Assembly (NCBI GenBank): GCA_039798005.1
Contig: JBDKGV010000096.1
Span: 1 to 12,363, forward strand
Direction: 5' to 3'
DNA: 12,363 nt
From: JBDKGV01 sp039798005
GTDB lineage: Bacteria; Fibrobacterota; Fibrobacteria; UBA5070
In this document: positions 1 through 5,823 of the stretch, piece after piece
How the letters are laid out: each line of letters begins with the position of its first letter
Position numbering within the stretch: position 1 is the first letter of the stretch
Made by a program: the position numbers and the translations under genes
Notes under the pieces: generated by a model
The model's database searches: none
Told to the model about the DNA's origin: nothing
Seen by the model: only the letters and a program-made list of their open reading frames with translations

Positions 1-326
1 CCCCGCCGCCATGACTCCCTATCCTGCGCTTGCCTCAGGAGCCTACCTCGTGCGCGCTCGAAGTACCACCCAGTCGTACCAATCTTCGCTGATCCGCCCA
101 TGACACGACCTGCGTATTCGTCTCGTCCGGGCGGATGATGAAGGCATGCACTCCAGAAGCCGGGATGCCCACGAGCTCTGTCGCCAAGCAGGCCTGAATA
201 TCGTCTCAGGTGAGTTCGAACAGTCCGTGGTCTGAGCTTTGCTGCTCCCGAAATGGATGCTGTTCACATCAAACTCATCGTCTCATGGGCCACGGGTTTG
301 GCCCTTGCCCTATCTTTGCCCCAAGA
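1..326. other. Left-edge region with no supportable gene
   Basis: This 326-base stretch precedes the permease gene. Two short plus-strand frames are open: frame 1 from the window edge to a TGA at 136-138, and frame 2 from about 104 to a TGA at 233-235. A 74-codon minus-strand frame lies at 43-267. None has a recognisable domain, a good ribosome binding site or a family signature. The two plus frames overlap and could be the decayed or frameshifted 3' end of a gene that begins outside the window, but chance open frames in GC-rich DNA explain them equally well. No tRNA, repeat or clear promoter was seen, apart from a TATCTT box at 311-316 near the permease start. Confidence 0.5.
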
Positions 327-1241
327 ATGAACAAGGGCTTTCTCTTGGTGCTGTTGTCGGCACTGTGCTTTTCCACCAAGGCGATCTTCGCCAAACTGGG
401 CTACGCCGCCGGAGCCGATGCCCTGCAGATGCTGGGCCTGCGCATGGCCTTCGCCCTTCCGGTTTTCCTGATCCTGCTGGTCCGGGAGGAACGTCGCGCC
501 ACCAGTCCCCTCACCCGTAAAGAGGCGATTTCCCTCTTCGCCCTTGGCCTGTTGGGGTATTACCTCTCCAGTCTGCTGGACTTCCTTGGCCTCCAATACG
601 TATCCGCAAGCCTGGAACGGTTGGTGCTCTTCCTTTATCCCACCTTGGCAGTGGTCCTGGGCGCGTGCCTGGACCGGAAGCTCCCTCGCCCGGCGGTTTG
701 GGCCTCCCTTCTCCTGTGCTACGGGGGCATGGCCATCTCGCTTGGCGATGTGCATGCGACCAAAGGCCAGTGGCTTGGAATCCTGCTTGTCTTCGGCTCA
801 ACCCTGACCTACGCCGTCTATCTGACCGGGGTGGAACGCTGGGTGCCAAGGCTTGCCCCTTCCCGCATCACCGCCTGGGCCATGACCGTATCCTGCCTTG
901 CCGTACTCTTGCACAGCGGCCTCGGCGGCAGTTTCGCCAAGACTCTTCCCGCGGCCGCCTTCGGATGGGGAGCCATCATGGCCGTCGTCTCCACCATCGC
1001 ACCATCGCTCCTGCTCTCCTTCGGCATCCGCCGGATCGGGGCAGGACCAGCAGCCATCGCGAGTTCCTTGGGCCCCGTGTCCACCATCCTGCTTGCCAAC
1101 CTGTTCCTGCACGAATCATTGACTTGGCGCCAAGGGGTCGGGGCGGCGTTCATCATCTCAGGAGTCCTCCTCTTGGGGATCCGATCCGGAAAAGGACACG
1201 AAAAGGTCGATCCGAACGCCGCATCGAAACCCATTGAATAA
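327..1241 (+). CDS. EamA/DMT-family transporter
   Basis: This is a predicted inner-membrane permease of the drug/metabolite transporter superfamily, 304 residues, the usual size for a ten-helix, two-EamA-repeat protein. The first EamA repeat covers about residues 5-137 and contains the segment LGLQYVSASLERLVLFLYPT. The second covers about 152-293 and ends with GPVSTILLANLFLHESLTW and a final glycine-rich helix. The tail after residue 295 is charged and soluble. Substrate cannot be read from sequence; family members export amino acids, metabolites or drugs. I chose ATG 327 because the first transmembrane helix starts at once (MNKGFLLVLLSALCF), whereas upstream in-frame residues from 210 look non-coding. 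There is no clear Shine-Dalgarno; a TATCTT box lies 10 nt upstream. It appears monocistronic: a 184-nt gap separates it from the next candidate ORF. Confidence 0.9.
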   Translation: MNKGFLLVLLSALCFSTKAIFAKLGYAAGADALQMLGLRMAFALPVFLILLVREERRATSPLTRKEAISLFALGLLGYYLSSLLDFLGLQYVSASLERLVLFLYPTLAVVLGACLDRKLPRPAVWASLLLCYGGMAISLGDVHATKGQWLGILLVFGSTLTYAVYLTGVERWVPRLAPSRITAWAMTVSCLAVLLHSGLGGSFAKTLPAAAFGWGAIMAVVSTIAPSLLLSFGIRRIGAGPAAIASSLGPVSTILLANLFLHESLTWRQGVGAAFIISGVLLLGIRSGKGHEKVDPNAASKPIE

Positions 1242-1249
1242 TCCAACCC

Positions 1250-1264
1250 CGCAGCAGTGCTGCG
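1250..1264 (+). terminator. Small GC hairpin just after the permease gene
   Basis: CGCAGC and GCTGCG pair around an AGT loop, beginning 8 nt after the permease stop codon. There is no U-tract after it, so it is at best a weak or Rho-assisted 3' structure. A second stem (1347-1355 with 1373-1381, nine pairs including one G-U, 17-nt loop) lies further down before the next promoter. Confidence 0.3.
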
Positions 1265-1389
1265 AGGAATCGGTCCCGAAGAGATTGACCAACGCCGGAA
1301 AAATCCGTTCGCAATTCCAACTGCACCCATTCCCTTGGCCAGGACGGCGCTTCGCACCGGCTTGAACGCAAAGCGAAGTGCAGCGTCGG

Positions 1390-1418
1390 TTGCCCAGGCT
1401 CGCTGAAGATGCTATCGT
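1390..1418 (+). promoter_or_regulatory. Sigma70-like promoter for the NusG_II/Gx operon
   Basis: A -35 box TTGCCC (1390-1395) and a -10 box TATCGT (1413-1418) are separated by exactly 17 bp. They lie in the gap between the permease and the NusG_II gene. The predicted transcription start, about 7 nt after the -10 box, falls on the ATG at 1425, which begins a 34-codon ORF overlapping the NusG_II start. Box matches are moderate (4 of 6 each), so this rests on spacing and position. Confidence 0.5.
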
Positions 1419-1424
1419 GAAACC

Positions 1425-1529
1425 ATGCAGCGCACTGCCCTTCGGTTGTTCCGGCCCCGCGCGGTGGTTGCTCCTGACACGGGCTTGGGGATTCCGGGCC
1501 CCTTGCTTGGAAACGGGAACCTTCGATGA
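1425..1529 (+). CDS. Possible 34-residue leader ORF upstream of the NusG_II gene
   Basis: This short ORF starts with ATG 1425 and ends in a TGA overlapping the ATG of the NusG-domain-II gene (ATGA, 1526-1529), the arrangement seen in translationally coupled genes. It would encode a basic, Pro/Gly-rich peptide beginning MQRTALRLFRPRAVV. Its ATG sits 6 nt after a TATCGT -10 box, so it could be translated from a leaderless transcript. I recognise no family. It may be a real leader peptide that sets translation of the operon, or a chance frame in the 5' UTR. Codon bias is not decisive at this length, and its third positions look less GC-rich than those of its neighbours. Confidence 0.3.
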   Translation: MQRTALRLFRPRAVVAPDTGLGIPGPLLGNGNLR

Positions 1530-1912
1530 GTCGCAAACCTCCCGGCACGCCCTTCCGTTGGCTTGATCTTCCGTTGCTGGTGAGCCTGATCGCTGGTGGA
1601 TCGTGGCTGTGGCTGGGGCAACCGGTCCAGGACGGCAGTCGTGCGGTGGTGCGGTACCAAGGCAAGGAGCTGGCTTGGTGGCCGCTTGCGGGAAAGCTTG
1701 CACGCGACACGGTGCAAGGACGCCTGGGCCCTTTGGTGATCGAGCATGGCCAAGATCAGGTCCGACTGGTGTCATCCCCCTGCGCAAACCAGATCTGCGT
1801 CCACCAAGGACGCGTGCGGCATGTGAGCGACAAATTGGTCTGCGTCCCCTCCGGGGTCGTGATCGTCGTGGAAGGCAAACATGCCCAAGGGGAACTCGAT
1901 GCCATCCAGTGA
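1526..1912 (+). CDS. NusG domain II-containing protein, membrane-anchored
   Basis: This 128-residue protein has a short basic N-terminus, one transmembrane helix (about residues 12-31), and a NusG_II domain (about 40-115). The family signature is clear: SSPCANQICVHQG followed by LVCVPSGVVIVV. Cysteines lie at 86, 91 and 106, so a C-x4-C plus a third Cys is kept. These proteins are small extracytoplasmic domains, not the transcription factor NusG. In many Firmicutes and other anaerobes they are encoded next to Gx-transporter (Hpre_diP_synt_I) genes and redox or flavin genes; their exact job is not settled. The next gene overlaps its end by 14 bp, confirming an operon. The start at 1526 has only a weak purine stretch upstream (GGGAA) and may depend on coupling to the 34-codon ORF. 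Confidence 0.85.
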   Translation: MSRKPPGTPFRWLDLPLLVSLIAGGSWLWLGQPVQDGSRAVVRYQGKELAWWPLAGKLARDTVQGRLGPLVIEHGQDQVRLVSSPCANQICVHQGRVRHVSDKLVCVPSGVVIVVEGKHAQGELDAIQ

Positions 1913-2984
1913 TGCGCACCGCTACACTCCAAGGATCTTCGCCGCGGCCCTGCTGCTCTCGTCGGCCCTGCAAATCGGCGAATCCCTGCTGCCTCGCATC
2001 CCCCTCTTCCCATGGCTGCGGCTGGGCATCTCCTGGGCGATCCTTCTGCCGTGGCTCCTTTCCTTCGGCACCTTGCCGGCCTTGGCCCTGTTCCTGCTGC
2101 GCAACATCCTTGCCCTGATCTGCGGTGGTCAGGCCGCCAGTTCCTTCCTGCTCTCCGGCATTTCCGGGGCGGCGAGCCTCCTGCTTCTCGGGCCGTTGGT
2201 ACGGTTCCTCGTGCAACGCAATTGGCTTGGATGGGCAGGGGCCGGAGCCTTGCTTGCCGCCGGGTTCAACCTCGCCCAACTTGGCACGGCCGCAGACCTG
2301 ATGGTCGGACACAGCGGCCTCTGGTCCCAAGTCGGCCCCTTGCTGGCTTGGTCGGGAATTTCCGGGGGCATTGTGGGGGGTCTTGCCTTTCGCTTCTGGC
2401 GCCACCGCGATTGGGAGAGCCTGTCCCGTGGCCTCCCCGACCTGCCCAACGGCACGCTTGCCTCACGCAGCCGCCCGTTGATTGCCGTCCTGTGCGTCGC
2501 AACCATCGTGGCCGCCTTTGCCGTATCCAGCCTGGAAGCGTCCTGGATCGTCCTTTCGGGTGCCATCCCCTTGGGACGGCAGCATCTGCGTTCCCTGAAA
2601 GGAGCGTGGCCCTTCTTCCTCTGGCTAGGCTGGCTGCATCTGCCGGCGCCTGGCCACCTGATCGATGGACTCCCCCTGTCCCAGGAGGGGGTCACGGCCT
2701 TCGTCCTTTACTCCTTGAGGCTGGTCAGTTTCCTGCTGGTCGGCCAGGAGCTGGGACGCGTCCTGCCCTGGGACAAGCTGACCCGTGGCGATGCGGTCTG
2801 GGCCAAGGGGCTTGCCCTTGCCCTTCCCTGTGTGGTGGGCATCTTTCCCGCTGCTCTTGCCACCGCCAAGGCCTGGCGCGATCCACGCCCATGGGACGTG
2901 CATTTCTGGGACAATCTCCGCAAACAGCTGGAATTCACCCCCGTTCAAGCCTCCGATCAGGGCACAGCGCGCAAAACCGCTTGA
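1899..2984 (+). CDS. Gx transporter family membrane protein with an added T-component-like C-terminal half
   Basis: This is a 361-residue polytopic membrane protein. Residues about 10-168 match the Gx transporter family (Pfam Hpre_diP_synt_I, formerly 'heptaprenyl diphosphate synthase component I'). Matching features are ALQIGESLLPRIPLFPW, an RLG after the first helices, LLRNILALICGG, SSFLLSGISGAASLL and a GFNLAQL segment. That family is usually about 170 residues and resembles ECF S-components. Residues about 190-345 are extra: further helices and a GVTAFVLYSLRLVSFLLVG segment like the core of EcfT/CbiQ transmembrane components. The prenyl-synthase name should not be taken as function; transport of an unknown small substrate is more likely. 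The start at 1899 is preferred over 1881 because AAGGGG (1887-1892) lies 6 nt upstream. It overlaps the NusG_II gene by 14 bp. No ATPase gene is adjacent. Confidence 0.8.
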   Translation: MPSSDAHRYTPRIFAAALLLSSALQIGESLLPRIPLFPWLRLGISWAILLPWLLSFGTLPALALFLLRNILALICGGQAASSFLLSGISGAASLLLLGPLVRFLVQRNWLGWAGAGALLAAGFNLAQLGTAADLMVGHSGLWSQVGPLLAWSGISGGIVGGLAFRFWRHRDWESLSRGLPDLPNGTLASRSRPLIAVLCVATIVAAFAVSSLEASWIVLSGAIPLGRQHLRSLKGAWPFFLWLGWLHLPAPGHLIDGLPLSQEGVTAFVLYSLRLVSFLLVGQELGRVLPWDKLTRGDAVWAKGLALALPCVVGIFPAALATAKAWRDPRPWDVHFWDNLRKQLEFTPVQASDQGTARKTA

Positions 2985-3009
2985 CTCCACCGCCCTTGGC
3001 CCCCATTGT
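2981..3009 (+). promoter_or_regulatory. Weak promoter candidate before the Pro-rich protein gene
   Basis: TTGACT (2981-2986, overlapping the stop codon of the preceding gene) and CATTGT (3004-3009) are spaced by 17 bp. The predicted start point would be 3016, which is the A of the second in-frame ATG of the next gene. The -35 is good and the -10 poor (3 of 6), so this is a tentative call. Confidence 0.3.
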
Positions 3010-3663
3010 ATGAGCATGATCGTTCTGCCTTTGGCCATGGCCTTGTCGTGCTTGCCTTCCGGATTTCTGGATCTGTTCCGAAAGGCCCCAAGTCCAACGA
3101 CGATCCCTGTCGATTCCACCACTGCGGCTCCGAAGCCCGATTTGGCACCAGGACCCGTCGCGTCGGATTCCTTGGGGAAGGTGCCAGTCCCGGTGAGCAC
3201 ACCAGCCATCCCGGCGATCCGCCAAGCCAGTTCGACCGCATTTTCCAGCCATCCGTCCGTGCAGATCGTGCTGCCCGATCTCAAGGTCGAGCAGGTCAAG
3301 TCCAAGGTCACACCCAGGCTGATGAACCGAGGCTGGATGCTGACCCAGAACCGCAACGACAGCATGGACTTCAACATCCAGGCCGACAGCGGTTTGGTGG
3401 CAGGACTTTTTCAGGCGCCCTATTTGCCGCAAAGTCGCGTGGTGCTGCGCTTTGGTCTGCGCAACAGCAGGGAAGGCGTCATCACCCGTCTGCAGGCCAT
3501 GCTGATCACACCCAACGAAAAAGGACAACTGGTTCGCAATCTTGCCATCGCCGACACCAGCATCCTTCGCCAGAACCTGGAAGCGATCCAATCCGAGGAA
3601 TTCGGTCCCGGCATGCTGGTTCCGACCAAGGAAGGTCCGAAGAAACCCAAGAAGAAGAAGTAA
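3010..3663 (+). CDS. Hypothetical protein, Pro-rich linker and lysine-rich tail
   Basis: I do not recognise this 217-residue protein. It starts with a short hydrophobic segment (MSMIVLPLAMALSCLPSGF). That could be an unusual signal peptide or a lipoprotein signal with Cys14, but it lacks the usual N-terminal positive charge. Residues about 27-72 are rich in Pro, Ala, Ser and Thr and look like a disordered linker. Residues about 85-200 look folded (for example LMNRGWMLTQNRNDSMDF and AGLFQAPYLPQSRVVLRF). The C-terminus is a lysine cluster, KKPKKKK. Either ATG 3010 or ATG 3016 could be the start; no Shine-Dalgarno is present, and the weak promoter favours 3016. It follows the Gx gene by 25 bp on the same strand and may be expressed with it. 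An envelope location is inference only. Confidence 0.7.
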   Translation: MSMIVLPLAMALSCLPSGFLDLFRKAPSPTTIPVDSTTAAPKPDLAPGPVASDSLGKVPVPVSTPAIPAIRQASSTAFSSHPSVQIVLPDLKVEQVKSKVTPRLMNRGWMLTQNRNDSMDFNIQADSGLVAGLFQAPYLPQSRVVLRFGLRNSREGVITRLQAMLITPNEKGQLVRNLAIADTSILRQNLEAIQSEEFGPGMLVPTKEGPKKPKKKK

Positions 3664-3674
3664 TCTTCAGGCTT

Positions 3675-3691
3675 GCTTCCGCCGTGGAAGC
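3675..3691 (+). terminator. Small hairpin between the Pro-rich protein and TIGR02147 genes
   Basis: GCTTCC and GGAAGC pair around a 5-nt GCCGT loop, 11 nt after the stop codon at 3661-3663. No U-tract follows. It may help end the upstream transcript, but intrinsic termination is not supported by sequence alone. Confidence 0.3.
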
Positions 3692-3746
3692 GCATCCGTG
3701 CAGAAAGTCGCGCAGCAACCACCTTGAGAAGGTATCCTGAAGACCC

Positions 3747-4583
3747 ATGCCGATGCCGGATGTCTTTGAATACTTCGACTTTCGCTCCTTTCTCAAGGAT
3801 GCCTATGCGGCGCGCAAAGCGGACAATCCGGCCTTTTCCCATCGGTACATCGCCGGAAAGGCGGGATTCGGCTCCTCGGGGGGCTTTTCCCGCATCCTGG
3901 ACGGAAGCCGCCGCATTCCCATGGACGCGGCCGTGGCCTTGGCAAGCATCTTCCGGCTCAATCGCGCCGAAAAGGAATACTTCGAGCACCTGGTGATGCA
4001 CAACCAGGCCGAAGGCGAAGCGGAACGGCGTTTTTTCCTGGAAAAGCTCTCTGCCGTGCGCAAGAGCCGGGTGCAGGCCTTGCAGCATTCCCAGCTGCGC
4101 CTGTTCGAGCACTGGCGACACAGCGCCGTGCGGGAACTGCTGGATCTGGCTCCCCATCGCGACCAGGACGAGGCGCTTGGCCTGCGATTGATCCCGCCGG
4201 CAAGCGCCCAAGAAGTCCGGCAGAGTCTGGAATTGCTGGAAGACCTGGGCCTTGCCCGGATCGATGAGGAAGGCATCTGGCGCAAGACCGACGCCGTGCT
4301 GACCACTCCTGACGAAGCGGCGATCCAAGCGATCCGCAACTTCCAGCGCGCCACCATGGATCTCGCCAAGGTGGCAATCGAGCAATTCCCCCGGGAAGAG
4401 CGGGAGATCGCCACGCTCACCCTTTCCATTTCCGATGCCATGATGGAACGGGTGAAGGAGCGCGTGCGCCAATTGCGCCGGGAAATCCTGGAGATGGCCC
4501 GGGAGGATCGCCAGCCGGACCGGGTTCACCAGGTCAATTTCCAGATCTTCCCGCTCACCCGACGCCTCGGGGACTCCGCATGA
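3747..4583 (+). CDS. TIGR02147 family protein (regulator-like, Fibrobacter-type)
   Basis: This 278-residue protein matches the TIGR02147/DUF4423 family along its length. The N-terminus has VFEYFDFRSFLKDAYAARK, then an HTH-like segment (about residues 28-70: FSHRYIAGKAG, GGFSRILDGSRRIP, ALASIFRLNRAEKEYFE), followed by HLVMHNQAE. The rest is helical and charged, with a predicted coiled region near 225-255. The family was defined as a paralogous expansion in Fibrobacter succinogenes; a DNA-binding regulatory role is plausible from the HTH-like fold but I know of no proven target. It overlaps the next gene, a lipoprotein, by 4 bp (ATGA at 4580-4583), so the pair is co-translated. No strong Shine-Dalgarno precedes ATG 3747; a TATCCT box ends 8 nt upstream. 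ATG 3753 is an alternative start. Confidence 0.9.
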   Translation: MPMPDVFEYFDFRSFLKDAYAARKADNPAFSHRYIAGKAGFGSSGGFSRILDGSRRIPMDAAVALASIFRLNRAEKEYFEHLVMHNQAEGEAERRFFLEKLSAVRKSRVQALQHSQLRLFEHWRHSAVRELLDLAPHRDQDEALGLRLIPPASAQEVRQSLELLEDLGLARIDEEGIWRKTDAVLTTPDEAAIQAIRNFQRATMDLAKVAIEQFPREEREIATLTLSISDAMMERVKERVRQLRREILEMAREDRQPDRVHQVNFQIFPLTRRLGDSA

Positions 4584-5803
4584 AGCGGGCTCTTTTCCTG
4601 GCCCCCTTGGTCCTGGGCGCGTGCAGTTCAGGTGAACTGGCGGGCGGAGGCGGAATCGAAACCAACAACACGCTCACCCTTCAAGCAAGCCTCCCATCCG
4701 GAAACAGTGCCGCCGGTGCCTTGGTTCGCATCCGCCCGATCGACTGGAACGAAAAGGACGAGGGTGCCGCACCCGGCTTTCTGGGCATGACGGACAGCAA
4801 CGGCCAAGTCCGGGCATCCCTCGACGAGGGGGATTGGATCGTGGAGGCCCGCACGGCGGGGCATGGCCGCATGGAACATCTCCAGCAGTCGCGGTCGTCC
4901 AAGACAGCGCTCACCTTGGGGCTTCAGGAACTCGGGGCGCTTGACGGCAGGATCTGGAACCCTGGCGGCATCCCCGTCCTGATCGGCCTCGCCGGCACTC
5001 CCCGTTCCGCTCTCACCGACAGTTCCGGCAGCTTCCGGTTCGATTCCCTCTCGCCCGGCATCGCCCATCTGCGCCTGCGCGACGGCACCGGCCGCATGGA
5101 CTCCCTGACGATACGCCCCGGAAAGCGGGACACCCTCCCTTGGATCGGCGATCCCGCCCTGCGTGCCAAGGCGACCCGAGGCGCCGTCGTCTTGGATGAG
5201 TTCCGCTCGCGGCAATCCACCTTGGCCGGTGCGGCCCCCTCGGTGAACTGGTACCTGTCCGACGACCGGCAGGACGGAGGAAAGAGTCGCGTGCAACGCA
5301 TCGACGGCAGTGCCGCCTCGGAGTGGAGCGACCTGCTGATGCCCGGCGACACCGGGATCGGTGGCGGCTCGGTCCAGCTGCGTTTTGCCGTGGACACCAC
5401 CGCAGGCGGCCCGACCGGGCGCTACGCACAGATCGGCATGACCTTCACGAGCCTCGGCTCATGCATCGACCTCTCCGCACTGGACTCCGTGACCTTCCTG
5501 GCGCGCAGCACCGGACCGGTCCGGCTGGAATTCCGTTCAGCGGTGCACGATTCCCTGAACGATTTCACCTCCAACCCGGGCTTCGACCTCGCTCCATCGG
5601 CCTCCTGGCAAGCCGTCGCCATCCCGGTCGCTCGACTGCAACCGCCGTCCACCGCGACCAATCCGCAAGTGGATTGGATGCGCAGTCGCCATTGCGTGCT
5701 GGAGATGCGCTTCGTGAGCCTTCACCCAGCCACGTTGGGACTGGGCCGATTGATGATGCACGGCCCCGGACTCGCGCCCTTCCTGCATCCGGCCCGGCCC
5801 TGA
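4580..5803 (+). CDS. Lipoprotein with carboxypeptidase-regulatory-like repeats and a CBM-like domain
   Basis: This is a 407-residue exported lipoprotein. The signal peptide MKRALFLAPLVLGAC has a lipobox with Cys15. A glycine-rich segment GGGGIETNN follows; similar Gly-rich 'ETTN' stretches are, as I recall, common in lipoproteins paired with TIGR02147 genes. Residues about 32-95 and 118-180 look like Ig-fold, carboxypeptidase-regulatory-like repeats (GFLGMTDSNGQVRASLDEGDW; SALTDSSGSFRFDSLSPG). Residues about 204-395 look like a jelly-roll carbohydrate-binding or CIA30-like domain: VVLDEFRS, VNWYLSDDRQDGGKS, then beta strands including IDLSALDSVTFLARS and WQAVAIPVARL. It may bind polysaccharide at the cell surface, but no catalytic residues are evident. 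It overlaps the upstream TIGR02147 gene by ATGA and ends 7 bp from the convergent kinase gene. Confidence 0.85.
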   Translation: MKRALFLAPLVLGACSSGELAGGGGIETNNTLTLQASLPSGNSAAGALVRIRPIDWNEKDEGAAPGFLGMTDSNGQVRASLDEGDWIVEARTAGHGRMEHLQQSRSSKTALTLGLQELGALDGRIWNPGGIPVLIGLAGTPRSALTDSSGSFRFDSLSPGIAHLRLRDGTGRMDSLTIRPGKRDTLPWIGDPALRAKATRGAVVLDEFRSRQSTLAGAAPSVNWYLSDDRQDGGKSRVQRIDGSAASEWSDLLMPGDTGIGGGSVQLRFAVDTTAGGPTGRYAQIGMTFTSLGSCIDLSALDSVTFLARSTGPVRLEFRSAVHDSLNDFTSNPGFDLAPSASWQAVAIPVARLQPPSTATNPQVDWMRSRHCVLEMRFVSLHPATLGLGRLMMHGPGLAPFLHPARP

Positions 5804-5823
5804 CCGGTTTTCAGACCGGCAGG
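5799..5823. terminator. Hairpin shared by two convergent genes
   Basis: CCTG-A-CCGGT pairs with ACCGG-CAGG around a TTTCAG loop: nine base pairs with one bulged A. It spans both stop codons. The plus-strand TGA (5801-5803) is in the left arm and bulge, and the minus-strand stop (5811-5813 on the plus strand) lies in the loop. It could act as a compact bidirectional terminator, but neither side has a U-tract. Confidence 0.4.

Noticed and set aside
104..235. Short plus-strand frames at the left edge as a frameshifted gene remnant
   Set aside because: Their peptides match no family I recognise and they are short enough to be chance. I kept this only as a note on the region.
1158..2405. A 415-codon open frame on the minus strand opposite the NusG_II/Gx genes
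   Set aside because: It is antisense to two recognisable membrane proteins, has low-complexity Gly/Arg/Gln-rich content and no domain. GC-rich codon use on the other strand explains it.
1899..2984. Annotation as heptaprenyl diphosphate synthase component I
   Set aside because: The name comes from an old family label. The protein is an integral membrane protein with no prenyltransferase motif, and the gene sits with a NusG_II partner, as Gx transporters do.
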